The notes beneath the pieces are model-generated. The model worked only from the letters and a program-made list of their open reading frames with translations. It was not told the DNA's origin and searched no databases. A program made the position numbers and the translations under genes. A stretch of 64,000 nt of DNA, taken from NCBI RefSeq assembly GCF_047663525.1, contig NC_092602.1, positions 1,309,501-1,373,500 of the forward strand. Direction: 5' to 3'. This DNA is from Anas platyrhynchos. Its lineage: Eukaryota > Chordata > Aves > Anseriformes > Anatidae. Positions 24,315 to 39,300 of the stretch are shown piece by piece. Each line of letters begins with the position of its first letter. The stretch's first letter is position 1.

Positions 24315-27300
24315 CTGCCCAAAATGAAAGCAAAGTTGATTTGTTTTCAAATAAAAAAATTTAAAAAAAAAATGCAAGGGCAAAGGAGCAACAGAGCAGA
24401 GTTTGGGTTGACAGAGTTGCAGGATTAGCACAGGGCAAACACAGGGAAGTGGTGAGAGACTCCCAAAAAACCCACTCAGGGAAGAAATGAAGACTTACAG
24501 AGTAGGTGACACCCGTCGAGGAGACAGGAGATGCTTCGCTGTTGGCCAGATCCGTCACAGCCAGGGAATCCAGCTGCGGGTACAAGCTCTCCATCTCTGG
24601 CTCCTCAGAGAGGTTGTCCTCACTCTCCACCAAGCTTTGCTTTTCGGCCTCACTGTCTGCCCAGCTCTCTACCACAGTCAGGGCCACGGCATCACGCCCA
24701 CGCAGGACCCCTGCTGAGCTCTCCCCCACAGGAACGAAGTCCAGGCTTCCACCGCTGGGAAATTCACCCTCCAAGCTGTCCTGACCCTGCAGCTTTTCCT
24801 CCTGCGCAGCCCCATCCAGGTCCTGCGGGGCCATGGTGTCGGACCCACCAGCCTTCCCCTGCGAGCTGGCTGAGGACTTGTTGGTTTCCAGGGCGCTGTC
24901 CTCGTTGCTGAAGCTGCGTTCCGAGAATCCCGACGCAATGGAGAAGTTCTGGGAAGAGGGATGGCCAGAATCAGGCGAACACGTGCCGTTGGGAACGTTC
25001 CCGTTGGGGATCTTGCTTTGTTTTCCATCTTCCAGCTGAGCATCTGCTTCGGTCTGTTCCACCTCGTCCACCGACTCGAACACCTGCGCAGGGCAAGCAG
25101 AGCCCCGTCAGAGCGAGCAAGCCCTCTGCACCTGACAGCTCTTGGGGATGTAACACCCATGTTCCCAACGGCAGGGAGGGAGGAAGATCTGCTCTAAAGA
25201 GGTCATTCCCCTAGATGCTTGCTCCAAATGCATCGACAATGCTGCCAAGTATGCAGCGAGCTGCTCTTACTGCTCATTAGTGCTCCAGCCCCATCGTGGG
25301 AAGCCAGCAAGCACCCGAGAGCCCACAAGCCCCACAGCGAGGCACCTTGCTCCCCAAGCAAGGTGTGGTGCAGACCACAGCAGACCACATTCACGGTCTG
25401 TGCAGGGCTCGTGTAAGCAACCAGTGCAGAAAGGCTCAGAGGACCCGAAGGCATGGTCACTGGCTAATGCTCCAAAATGCACAGTCCATGCTCCAAAGGA
25501 CTACGCTTTACTCAGCACAATACACTGGGCAGGATGCCATTTGAAGGGGTTGATTAAGCACGTGGTTACTACCATATGGAGCAGCCAAAGGCCCTCATGT
25601 GTGAAGGCCACGTGTGGGTTGATCCTTCGAGCCCGGGCAGAGCGGGCAGGTGAATATTAAACACCGCCAGCAGTGCCCAGCCCTGACCTTAGTGACTCCA
25701 GAGACAGGTTTGTGAGTCATGTACTTCCTCCAACTACAGCTCTGTTTGACAGAAGCCAATTCTGGCAAGCAAGCAGCCCAAGGCAGGGCAGAGAGCCTCG
25801 TGCAGTAGGGCAGTCAGTGTGAACAGGCAGGAGGGGACAAAGCGCTGCCGCTCACCTGCGTGCTGGAGCTGGAGTCGCTCTGCAGCCGGGCGTGATTCTG
25901 TCGGCCGGAGCTGCAGCTCTGCGAGGACTGCAAGAGAGAGAAAAGGCCACTGAAAAGGCAAAGAGCACGGTGTTTGCAGCGGGGGCACGCTCAGAGGTGG
26001 GCACATCTGTATATGAAGTGGAAAATGCATCCAATAAATTCTCCTATTTGACCCGCGAAACACAGTCACGTCACATGAGCTCTGCTGTGCTGGTTTGTCA
26101 CTCAGAGCAGCACCCTCCCTCAGCCTGCCGCTGACATTTACCACTGGAGATGATAAACAAACAAAGTCCCGGGCCAATTCAGTTGTTCAAACACTGTTTG
26201 TTTGGGTATGAAATGAGCTGCTTTCTTGTAGCCTTCAGAGAGGTCACGCTGTCTCCCCAGAGTGCAAATTTCTACTAATTTCAGTCCTAATTTGGCAGCA
26301 AAGCGACTCACCCCATCTTAGTTTACATAAACGATGAAGTCACAGGCTATAAAACAATCCCTCTAAGCATATTAATGTTTTTTTCCTTTTCTTAAAGGAC
26401 AAACACTGATGCTTTAAGCCAGGCTGTGTCAAGGCAGCCCCTCTAAAAGCCAGCAGCACCATACAGCTGAGGCACAGAAGGGGCTTTGCAGCAGCCAGTT
26501 CGGTGCCGTGCCTCGGGGGTTCCCTCTGAGCAGCGAGCCAGCATATCAGAGCGAGTCCTCCCTGCTATCTGAGCCACCCCTGCGCAGGGCTTATCACGGC
26601 ACGAGAGCCTGCAGCTGCTCCCGCTGCACGCAAAGCTGGATGCAGGGAGCACTGCAATTACATCACGCAGAAACAATAGGGTTTTCAGAAAACACAGCAC
26701 TTTCAGAGCGGCAGCAGGAGCTGTCCCCACCCTAGCATTGTGGGTGTTTGCTGGGCAGGGCTCCGCTGGAGAGAGGAAGGGCGACAGTTTTCCTCCATCA
26801 CCATGGGAGCATTTTATAACAGGAAATTTCAGGGAAAAGGGTGAAACTTTGCATGTATTAACTCTGCCGGCGCATGTTCCCCGACCAGGCAGTGAATACA
26901 AAACAGGAATACAAAACAGCAGAGATGCTGCAGGGAGGGGAATGATTCACACAGCTACGACCAAGCAGCCCACTTCTCCTCATCTGTGTCACCTCCGCTC
27001 CTGCGCAGCCCGGCTCTGGCTTGCCCTCCCCACTGTGCTGATGGCAAAGAGCAGGTAAGAAGCCCACGGGCTCATTTCACAGCCCCATGGCACCAAAAAC
27101 ACGGTCTTCCTCCTGCCCCTACTCCAACACTGACTTCCATGGGCCTGATCCTGATGTGTCCCTGGATTGCAAACTGGGTTATGAATATCTTTGTTTTCCA
27201 GAAATACCCAGGGAGGCTTCCCGGGACCAGGCAGTGTCTGGATGTGGAGCTGCTGCCCCCACCAGAGCCTGCTCCCTGCTAGGAACCACGTGCCCAGCAC

Positions 27301-30300
27301 CCCACGCTGGGTGATGGCTCCCAAGCACGGAGCTGTGGGCATGGAACTGTGAGAACCTAAGCGAAACCAACTCCTCACACCTCTAAGAGACCTCTCAGGC
27401 TTCAGTCAAACCCTCTGAGTCAGTGCAGCCCAACGCAGCATGGAAACTGGGGCCACACTGCGGGAGGTGCCCTCTCCAACTTCTAAACGCTCTGAAAGAG
27501 CAGATGAAAGAGAACAGATAAAAAAGCTTCAATCCCACCTGTACAGACTGCGAGTAGCAAGGCACGGAGGCAGGCAGAGGTCAGGGAAGGAGGACAAGCA
27601 AGAACTGTCCCCATTTCTCCCCATTTCTCCCTGCAGCACAGGCTGACACAGCGCCCACGTCCCTGCGTGGGGACAGCCCTCCCTGAGCCCCCGCAGCCTC
27701 ACCTCGTTGCTGATGGTGGAATCTCTGTGCATCATCCTCTGAATGTGGGAGTCCAGGCTGGCCCCAGAGGAGCACTTGGCCAGGGCTGCCGCGTGCGACT
27801 CCTTCTCCCTCTGGCGGACGATGGCCTCGCAGCCCAGCCACTCTGCCATGGTGTGCTCGTAGCACGTGCGGATCTGGTCGTCGGCCTGCGGCGGTGAGAC
27901 ACAAACAAGGTCTTTGAGCAGCTTTCCCAAAGAGCACAGAAAACCGTGCCTCCTCCACACCCCTGCACAGGGGAGCCAAGTGCACGCTTGCATTAGCTAT
28001 GGCTCAACGGGACATGAAATCACCTCATCTCCAGCACTGTGCCAATCACAGCCTGACCCAAGAAACCTCACAAAAATTAGGATGGAAAAATGATCGTCTG
28101 CCTCCTTCCTGCCTTCCAGAGGCACTCAGGGCACTCTCTGACGTAAGCAACCAGCAGCTGCACAGGGTAACATCAAGCTTGGTCCTATCAATTCCTGCTT
28201 ATCTGGCCCTACTCCCACTTCCTAAGTACAGCTACAGTACAAAGGGGACAAAATGGCCAGTGTGGACTCCAGAACACTGTGAGCTGGGAAACGTCCAGGG
28301 TACACCAATGCCATGCTCATACCAACCTCTTTCCTTTCTGCTTCTGTCATCCCAAACTGATAGTGGCCCAAGAGGAAGGGCCAGACAGCCTTCCTGATCT
28401 CGTGCTGGATCCCACCATAGTAGATCAGCCGCAGCAGCTCCTGGTCCTCATAGCTCTGTGGGAAGGATCCAAGTCAGTGTGCACAAACAGCCGGGACTGC
28501 AGCCCATCGGCTGGCAATGCCAGCCCAGCCTGGCCACAGCACCTCCCAGTACCCGGAGTGCTGCCAGACCCCCACCACCCACACACTCATCCTCTACAGA
28601 TGCTCTCTCACATCTCCACCTGGAGTTAAGTTCAGCCAGCGGCCCCTGCAGATGGACATTTGGGGAAATGTTGGCTGTCTATGCCCAGAAAGCGTCCCAC
28701 CAAAATTACCCAAGGTCACTGCTGTGCCTCTGTGCCCCAGAAGAGTGTCCAAACAGTGCTGGCCCTACCGTGCTGTCCTCTAGGTACTTCTGCCATATGT
28801 CCACTGTCAGTCCTGAGCTAGCGTTGCAGGGCACGTCAGGAGACACGATGTTGTGGTTAACCAGGGCCGAGAGGTGGGTTCGCACCGTGGAGAGGTGTCT
28901 GCAATAGGCCAGCCCTGCGTCAGACAGAAGCAAAAGCTCATCTGGGGAACTCGGGGAGTCACAAGGGCAAAGTGCTGGGGACAGCTCTGATCAGTCTGGT
29001 CCCTGCAGGAGATCCTCTCAAGCCACAGCCAGCCTAAGCAGCAAAGCAGGGAGCACAGCAGGACCGGCTGGCATCTCACTGTCCTGTACCCACCAACAGC
29101 TTGCTGGGCTGATGTCTGAAACTCAGAACAGAGTTCATCTGGCTGCTGCCAGTCCTGAGCAAGTGTTCCTGGGGCCCTGCATGCAACAAACAGATCCCTG
29201 CCCCCCAGCCACTATCCTGTTGTTTCTGCACCACTCCTAGCCCTGAGCCCAGGACCTTATCCCTTGCCCATCACACATCTCAAGGCATCGTGGATGTGAC
29301 AAGTACTCACAGCCATAGAAAGCCCGGGAGAGGATCTGGTACTTCATATTGTCACACAGGAGCTTCAGTGGAGCTCTGCCAATAAAAACACACTGGATGT
29401 GAGCACAGAAATGCTCCCATGCCCTCAAGTGTCTTGGCTTTGATCTAACTGTGCAAGCTTTGCTTTTACAGGTGCACCAGAGGACCTCTGCTCAGCTTGG
29501 GAGCAGCAATTCTTGCTGTCAGGACACAGAACAGCTGAGAGACAAGCCTCACTTCAGCCTGGACGTGCCCCCCAGCAGATGTAAATGGTCCCTGGACACG
29601 GTGAGGCTGGAGACAGCATCGTGCCGTAGCTGTTCTAGTTTGGCCATCCACCCAGCTCAGCGGGGCTCTCAGCTGCAGGCCTGTTTTACCTCACCTGTAT
29701 TTCTCCAAGCAGGCAGCAGTGGAGCTGTCGTACCTTTCGTGGCTGCAGCCGTTGGACGGCCCCCCATCAGAGGAGCCGCTCTGAGAGCAGGAGGAGCAGG
29801 AGGACTTGCGGGTGTTGGGTTGCCACATGGGAGGCAGGCCAGCACCCTGCGCGTCCATCAGGTCCTGGGGCACTGTAAGAGGGCAGAGAGGAGCATCAGC
29901 CACTGCCCCCCAGCCAGGTGGGCCACGGGAGATGGACAGAGGGGAGTTTTGATCAGCAAACGCAGCACCCCGCACTCTTTCCAAGGAGACGCCGGCAACC
30001 AGGTAGGACCTAACACCAGCTGATCACAGCACCAGCACCGATGAGCGCTGGAGAAAGGAAAGGTAACAGAGCATTGATGAGAGAGAATAAAAATCATCTG
30101 CTAATTAACTGCAGTGCCTTCAGCAAGCTCATCTCAAATCACTGAGTGCTGACTGAGGCAGAAAACAAACACCCAATCCAGAAGGACTTGAGACAAGGCA
30201 CTGCAACAGACTGTCACAAAACTAATTAAAAACGTGATTGAAAACAACCATTGTCCCAGGAAGAGTAAATCACTGGAAAGGAAAAGCCCCCATCTCAAAC

Positions 30301-33300
30301 ACCAGGATCTCATCCAAGCTTCAGGGAAAAATGAGAACATCCAAATCACAAGACAGGACAGACTTTGATGCAGACGTTGAGAGGGGCAGCAGGAACAAGC
30401 AGCGATTCTTGTTGTCATTTGCTAAATCCCTGCTTAAACTCAGAAGTGCTATTGCACTGCCATTCGGTCTTGGGCCTCTCTAGGAAAAGGCCGACACGAT
30501 GAAGGTGAAATGTGGGATGCAGACAATGATTAACGAAGAAAAATCTTGTTGGGTCTTCCTTGGAAATTAAATCAGATCTCACTAACCCTACCTGCTTGTG
30601 AGACTGAATAACTGCTGATACTGGTAAGAAAAATGCTGAAGTGTTCTCATTAGGAGCCCCTTCCTTTCCTTCCCTTTCCCTCATACCGAGCAGGTGCTGA
30701 TGGGTCAGTGGCAGGCAACTCTGCAGGAATTGTCAAGTGACAACAAAGGCAAGCACGTGTACCAGACAAATGACAGCTGCATTACACTGATGCTGAGTGG
30801 CCCGCAGAGCCACAAGCCGGGGTCGGGATGCGGTGGAGAGATTCGGAGACCGTTTGTGGATCACCACCATCCTGCCTGCAGCCGGAGTCCTTGCAGTCTT
30901 CCTTCTCCCAGCAGAGATGGAGATCACAGACGCAAGGAATGGGTGAAAATTACCATTAATGGTAACTAGAGACACAGAGACGGGACAAGGGCACAAATGA
31001 ATGGGGGAAGGAAGAATCTGTAGAGAAGAACGAACCGCTGCAATTCCACCCCCCTTTGGGAAAATCTATAGAAACTGCACAGACTGCGATGACGCCAGCT
31101 GAAGAGATTGCAGCAATTCATTTAACAGCAAATTTGGCCCCCAGCGCAGAATTTTAAGGGGTAGATCAAAAGGAAGCTACAGAAAGGAGCGTCTCCCCTC
31201 AGCTATTTTGGCCTCAATCAGATTTTTATCTGACTCACTGGGCTGTGTTAGTCAGCTAAAGGCAGAGAGAACCAAGTATAATCTTTAGTGATGCTATGGA
31301 GGAGTCACAGGAGATATAATTGTCCCCCTTCTAGCCTCAAAAGTATAGGAACACGTTTTTGATCAAATTTCATAGCTTTTCAGAAGCACGCTATGAGTTT
31401 TCTATTACACTCCTGGTTTGCCCCTTTACAAAGCCATCTGCAACGTTTCCAGAGGCCAAAAAAGTGTTCTTGGTGTCCCACAGAAGAACAAAGAGAAATG
31501 TGCAGGCACTTCAGCCAAGGACGTTGCTCTGATCATTCACAAATGGATATCAAGAGAGATTTCTGGCTTGGTGAATCCAGTAGCATTGTCTCCCTGCCCT
31601 GAGTGGTAGGAGGTGAAAATATGTGGGTCAAACCTGGTAATACCCAGTGAGGGCTCCTGCTACCTGCGCTTTGTGCTGCAGAGCAGCGCTGACTGCAGGC
31701 TATAGCTGGATTTAATACAGAACCTGCTGAGTTGGCCTGGTGATAGCAAAAGGAAGAATACCAAGGGACACGACCAAAGGGAAGCTTGCTACTGAAATAA
31801 TGTGCAGTTTTCCAACCACACAGGCACTCAAGGCCTGTTCTGCGGTTGCGGAAATGAAGTTTGCAATGGCAAGTGAGAGATAAAAAACAAACAATGTTTA
31901 GTAAGATGCAGCACTGTTATAGCAAAGCCTGTTCCTCTGGAACCACTCCCAGGCACCGTTTGCAGTGTGCCCATCAGTGCCGTGTCCCTGGTCACTCACA
32001 CACCAGTAACAGCCACCTGAAACGGTCTCTGCCAACACACTTACCGAATTCAGACTGCGTCCCTGGGTAGATTATTCTGAAAACATAATCTGTGGCTTCG
32101 TCATCTTCCTTGTCGGATGCAGACTCGGAGGAGCCCTGGGGACTTCGCTTCCTCAGCTTGGGAAACACCTTCCCCTGGTGAACAAAACCTGCTCTTCACA
32201 ACGGCCCCACCAAAGCCCTGCCCAGCAAGAGCACGTGCTTGGTCAGCCTGGACAACATCTGCACATTCCCCGTGCTGGAGCAGGCCTTTGGATTAAGGCT
32301 CTGATTACAACACGAAGACGTAGCCCTATTTATGCACTCAGTGTGATCTGCCCCCTCCGTGCTGCCTACCTTTCCCCGCTGTGACCAGAGGGGTGGGTCC
32401 AGCTGCCCGTGGGGCAGGAGGCCGTTCTCCAGGCAGGACAGGAACTGCAGCAAGTGCCCTCCTTTGGGGAACCGCAGCGGAGGCCTCTGGATCCCATCCT
32501 GGCTCACCAAGACGACCGTTCCGCCGCTGTCTACTATTAGCAGCAGTGACAGCAGAGAGAAGACACACACACATCAAACATTACCAGACAAAGATGCAGA
32601 GGGCAGGCAAAAAGCTTAGGGAATTGTTTTTCTGGCATGCTAAACAGATTTTCTCCCTTGTTTGGATTCTTTCATAAATCCATTGTGAGTCTGGGGCCCT
32701 GGAGAACGCATGCCTGGTAAATTGCACCCCTGAAACCCCAGAGCAGTGCTCCACAGGGAGCTCTCTGCAGCCAACACCACAGCCAGGAGCTGGTTTAAAG
32801 GATTTCCTAGATGCAGTTACATAGCAGTGACCACCCAGAGCTCTGGAAATCTGCCCTAGAGCTGAACCAAAACATCCCATCCCCATGCCAGTGTCAGGGT
32901 AACACCCTCCCCTCCAGCAGCCCCCAGCCTGGCCTTACCTTGCTGGTGGCAGTGCAAATAGACGATCTCCTCCAGGCGAATAGTCATGGCATAGTCCCAG
33001 TACACGCTGGAACAGAGAGAGGAAGTCCTGAAGTTCTGGGGTGCACCAGGCTCTGCTTCTCTTCACATCAGCTCCCCTCCAGCTGTCCTGACACCAAGGG
33101 AAGCTACGGAAAGGCTGAAGCCCCACAAGGCCAGCCAGAGTAAGTGACAGCATCCCTCCAGAACCAGATACTATCCCTTCTACTGGAGGAGGAAATAAAC
33201 CCTGGCCATCTGTGTTACTTCAGAGCTGAGAACAGATTTGGTTTGCACTGCTTCTGTTCTGGGGCTGCACTCCCTCAGCACAGACACCGCCAGATGGCCG

Positions 33301-36300
33301 AGCAAATCAGTGACGTGCTGGGGGAGATGCTGGTCAGGATGGGACTGGGGGTGACAGAGACCCCAGCAGGGAGCTGGGGATCACCCCAGCAGACACGAGG
33401 CCTCACCTTGGGTTTCATTTCTGCGGAGAGCCTAGCAAGAGGACTGCTCTATGAAGGTGTCAGTATTTAACACCTTCCTATTGCTTTCCAACAAAGCAAA
33501 TTTCCAGTTTCTGAGCAGCACATCTGTCACTTTACAAAAATAGTGCTTAAAATGAAGGCATCACAAAATGGCTCATAAAAAGCCAGCTAAGGATGGGAAG
33601 GGGTGCACAGAAGTCACTCCCTGTAGGTTCATACTTACTTTGTCAGCCGACTCCTCTCTTCCTTGGTCACATCTTGACACTGGGAAGTTTTAGAGCTTAG
33701 GCTAATGCCCAAGTCAAGAACTCAGAAAAGTAGTGGTGAGATGAGAATAGCATTTTAGGGGGAGGGTACAGGCATAATGGAATGGCCCAGGAGCCAAGAA
33801 GAGAGGGGAAATGAAAAAGAACACAGGTAAACAAAACGCAAAAAACTAAAATTGAGAATAAGCAAAACTGACAGCAAGTTTTTTTGAAGATGATCTTTGT
33901 CATAGGCCAAAGGAATGGTGTGCTAAATGTTCCAGTTTTCCTGGACTATTTGCTGATGGATGGGGATTTTGTTTGCTTTGTTTTTTCCCTCAGGCAAATT
34001 AGGACCTGGCATGACTCAGTAGTTTGTTAAAAGGATTGCAGCTATGGAGAGAAATGCCAGCAGCCCATAAGGCAATCCCAGACAAAGGGGCATGGCAAAA
34101 CACCCTGCTGAACAATCGACTCCTAAGCAAACTTCAATCCCATTAGAGGAACGAACTCCAAGAACTCCGTTAAATTAGAGGGACTTTGATCACCTGCACA
34201 TAGGACCATCAGGAGTGTGCTGAGATAGCACTATGAAATGGAACCCACTGTTACTGAGGTGGTGATATCTGGGAACTGCTCACGTTCTCTCTCTGCAGAT
34301 ATCCTTCCCCTGCTTATAGACTCCTCGCTTTCCCAGCTTAACCATAACAACAATGTAATACTGATGACAAGCCTAGCAGCACTGTTCCACGTGTAGAGAG
34401 GGCAATCCCTTGAGGAGATCACTGAGAGCAATAAATCCCCCCACTTTGCACCTTTCAGAACAAGCACCCTCTCCAGTTCCCTTGCTGAAATCTTCCAGCA
34501 TAGATGGCTACACCACAGCATCTCCCACCAGCTGCTGCAGCCTCCCTCTCCCTTCCTCTGATACAAACTCAGAGCTGTTCAGCTCTGTAGTGTCAATGGG
34601 AAAGTTCGCTGATGGCACTGGATGCCAGATACCTCCTCCGAACCCACAGGAATGTTTGCCTCCCCTCTGCCCTGCGTGAGCACGCACTGGGAGCCAGTCA
34701 CCTCTTCTCGTAGTCCAGATCCCCCACGGAGCCATTCATCAGCTGGTTGGGAGTCCACTTCAATGCCATGATGTCGGCAGTCTGGTGAAGGGACAGGTAT
34801 CCCGGGATCGCCTCCATGTCGTCTCGCTTTAGGAAATAAAGGTGAGGAGAGAGTGAGCTGCTGAGAGCAGCCTGGAAGACATCAGAAGCAAGCAGCACCA
34901 CGTCCTGCTACCCAAGGCTGATGCACACCCCACAGCACAGTCCTGAACCACAACGCAGCCCAGATGTCCCAGCAGGTACTTACTGGCTGCACCAGGACAT
35001 TGTTTTTGCCATACAGGAGCGTGGCCCGGGAATTCTGGTGCAGCGACTCCACGTAGTCCCTGGCGGACAGCGATGGCCGGTCGTCCATACTGCCGCTTGA
35101 ATGCCTTTTCTGAATCTGGAAGAGATCCACCTACAAACGTGAGGTGAGCATGGACACCTTCTGCTTTCTGAAAGCATCACTTCAAAGCTCATTTCCTCCT
35201 CACATATACTTAAAAAGCTCAGTACTAGAAACCTCCTCCTTTGTGTCCTCTAAGAGGATCCCTGGCTCTGTCCAAGCTTGATTCTGTACTTACAGAAGCC
35301 CCAGGAGTGTGCTTTGTTTGCAATAAACTGAGCAGACTTCAGCTGCCTTCACTTTTAGTCCATACACGCTGTTCCTAAACAGCAGAGACCCTTTCGGGAT
35401 GTGGTGCCACACTGGTCCAGCACACTCACAGTCTCCATGCCCACGTTCCCAGCACTTCTGGCTTGAAGACGTGAAGTATCCTCACTTTTCTACCTTCTCT
35501 TACCCAAGGGCTTCACAGCCCTTTTCAAACAAGGGGAACTCCACACCCTTGGTGAGCGCTGCGAGGAGCTGCCCCCCTCCCAGCCTGCCCCCACTCACAC
35601 AGAGCGCCGGGCGCTTGGTGGGCGAGTCCTGCCGGCAGTGCGAGCTGTGGATCCGGTGCCTCTGAACCAGCTCGTCGGCCGAGGGGTCTGTCCAGAAGTG
35701 GTCGGCTGTCTTCATCTTGGTGTACTCCAGTGCACAGGGACCCACTGCACAGAGAGGAAAAGCACAGACAGTGAGCACGGCCAGCTCTCAGCATCCCAGA
35801 GCAGGGGCAGTGGGACTGCAGGCAGCAAGCGCCAGGCTCAGCACATGTTGCTGCACCGTGTAACAGCAGCAAAGAACTCAGAAGCAGTCTGCTGGCCCTG
35901 GCAGTGAGCAAATAACCCAGCACCTGCAGAGCCCTGCGTGTACTGTTTTCAAGGGCCAGGCATCAGCCCTGGTTTACACCTGTTGGTATTACCAAAGCCT
36001 GTGCAGGAAAAGGAAACCCCTGAGCTCAGCCTTGCAACTTCCCATCTCGACTCACTGCTCAGCAGCTGGGCATCATCTGTTCTTTAGGAGAGCCCCACAG
36101 ATTTACCTGGCCGGGGCTTTTAAGTTTTCTGAAGCTCTTACTAAAAAACAATTGAATTGGGATCGCAGGACTGTGAGCACAGGTTTGGAAAGCAAGCTAT
36201 CAAAGCAGGGTAAGATGAAAGAGTTACCCAATAAAGATGCGAGAATCGGTCCATCCACAGGATCCATCAGGAGAGCTTCTTTCTCGTAGTACTTACTAGA

Positions 36301-39300
36301 AGAGATTAAAAGAACAGAATGCTGTAGCATTTCAGCCCCCTGGAACTGGAACTGCAAAATGATAGAGATTGTTGTTTGAAACCACTGTAATGCCCTTCTC
36401 TGTCTGTATCCTTCCATGACAGCGAGAGGCCAAGGAGCCTGTTACAGGCTGTTCCTGCTAGCCTCAAAAGTCCTGGGGGGTTGATGCCCTCGTGCAGCAC
36501 ACTGCCAGCATCATCATCTCCTATCAAAGCTTTCCTGGGGCTGGGGATGACACCTCCCCAGGACAGGAGGCCTCAGCATGCAGTTCCCAGGAGACAAGGA
36601 CAAGTTGGTCCTCAACAACTCAGCCATCAGCAGAGCAAGCATGGCCTGTCCTTATTTTAGGGAGCATACGGGGACTGCCAGGAGCAGCGTATCAGCTCCT
36701 TGCTCTGCACCACCTGGACACAGCTCAAGCAGCAATATCCCCAGCACCCCTGGAAGGGGCAGATGCTGGTAGTGAGTTGTGAGGGGAAAACGGTCGGGTT
36801 GTGCCAGCACTCACCTGCTGTTCTCTACTAAGTAATGCACGATTTTATCCAAGACCTTTTCAAAGAGGGCTGTGCGGATCCAGAGGTGTTTGATGGCCTG
36901 AGGAGACAGGTTGGGCAGCTTCGGCACCTTGCGCACGTTCTCTGGGATGCTCTGAACTTGATTTCGTCTTTAGAGGTAAAAGGGAGAAAGACAACATCAT
37001 CACTGGCTCATCACTGAGCACTGCAGGCCCAGAGCATTCATGGCTCCTGGTGGGACACAGGCCCTGTCCCCCAGGAACCCTGGGGACAGGGCTCCAGAGA
37101 CTGCTCCCTTCACCCATCCCAACCCCTATTCCAGAAGGCCCACATCCGCATTTGAAAACTGAGTTCACCAAATCTGTTTTCAATTGTAAAGGCACCCTAG
37201 GACAAAGTCTTTACCTCAGCAGTCCTCAAACCCACACCTTTTCCACTAGAGCCTAAGGACTGAATTTCATAAGCAGAGCAGCTTATCTCAGGACAACTGG
37301 AAGATTCCTGCCCCCAGGGAGCTGCTCCATCCATCTCCCTGTTTCTTGTCCATGGCTGAGTAAGCCACACTTAAATGGAAGCTGAATTACTGCAGGTTAC
37401 AGCCCTACACATTGAAGCAAACCAGATTTGGTTCCAGTTGGCTTCGTGCACTGGTCCATAAACTGTGACAGCTCCCGAGCAAATTTGTGCAGCTCTCCCA
37501 GCAGCATAAGACAAGGGGCAGAGGAAGAAATAACTTGTCCACTCTAGCTTAATCCACAACTGCAACTCACAGTTGCAGAGAAGCAACCGGTTCACTGAAG
37601 ATACTAAAAGCCCGATAGAGGACTCTGTGCTTCTGGAAGAGCAAATCCTCCTATACATGCTTGGGCATTTCAGTCCACAGTGACACCCAAATGACACGTT
37701 TCCACACCAAAATGCAAGTGGTTTGTAGGACAATAGCCACGCTGGTGCCTTACGCATTCTCGATGAGCTGCTCCAGGTCCTGCACCTTCTTGCAGAGCTC
37801 CTCTGCCAGAGGAAAGCTCTTGCCCACCTTCATGAAGAGAGCTGCTATCTTGTTGCTGCGCAGGAACCCTGCCGCCCTCCGCTTCAAGCCGTACAGGACA
37901 CAGGCTTCCACAGCAGCTGCAACAAAGCAAAGTTGTTACTGAAGTGGCAGGAGAACTCGCAGCCAGGCTGCTCTCATGTCACCGCTGCATCCATGACCTT
38001 ACTCTACAGCAAAAATGTTTCCCAAGAGAAATCAACGTCATGTTCTGTTTCTGCCTAAGCAGACAGAACGTTAAGGTACCCAGCTGTTACGTGACCCAAA
38101 GCAGCACAGTTTATGCCTGTAGAGCTATCAGTTTTGCTGGCTGTACAGATATTATTTTAGTTCTACAAAAATGGAAAATTGACACTGGCAAAGTTCAGCT
38201 AGTCTGGTCAGAAGGACTAGTGTGGTGCAAGTAAACCTGAACCATGCGTGTGCTAAAATACAAGTACTTCAAAAGAAAGTTAGTTTGTGCCTGCTACAGT
38301 AGGTCCAATAAATCACTGGAGAGGAGTAGGAGAACAGACTAACTCCTCTTGGACTTGCTTTGTGTGACCAACAGCCTCAGGAGATCTCACAGACCTGTGA
38401 TGAGATGAGACACACAGTTTGCAAACCAGCGGCGGTTCTGTGCCCCCAGCAGCGATCAGCCCGCACTGACGTGCCAAGCTAGCAGCCTGGATTAGGATTC
38501 TTTGGAGCACGTTGTTCATTCATAAAGCAGCAGGAGGAAGGACCTGAACCTCTACGCTTGCAGTCCTTTGTTCCAAAAATGTCAAGATCCAGCTCCGCTA
38601 CATAATATGCTGAATGCAAACAAATCAATGCGAACACTGGGAGATCTCAGCAGCAGGGTCATATCCTGCTCCAGGCCCGTGCCAGCACCACCACTGGTAG
38701 TGGAGCAGTGATTTTCTCAGCAGAGCAGAGCCCAGCTCACGGTGCGGCTGTAATCACAAGGCTCAGGAGCTGCCAAGAGCCTGTCCATGCAGAGTCAGGC
38801 AGGTTAAGCCTGTGGGAGGAAACACTCCTGTGGTTTAACCACGCCAAGCTCAGCGCTGCTGCACTGCACAGAAATGCAGCTGGCTGCGCTTCCCCGGCTA
38901 AATGCCTCTGGTTTTGGGTGCCCACTGTGTCTGCAGGGCCAGAGGTCACAGCCAAATGTGGGACAGCACAGGCTTCCTCTGCCTCGGGCACTCCCCAAGC
39001 CCAGGGGATCAGGGAGCCCGGGACAGGCACGGCTGCCCAGGGAGCCCAGCAGGCACCGCACGGGAAGGTGCCACACGTACAGGCTGTGCCGGCAGGATGC
39101 TTGCCGGAGTCCCCTGGGAGGGCTGAGGATGGATGTCTAGTGTCAAACTCAGACCTATTAAACAGGCTGATCAAAGCACTGGAAAATTACACGGGCACGC
39201 AGCTCCACAGGCGATTGATCGGGGTCTGCCAAGAAGCTTTCTGGCACGCCAGCACCCTCCTCGCCCAGGAGCGCAGCGCCGCAGAGCCGTGCCGAGCCTT

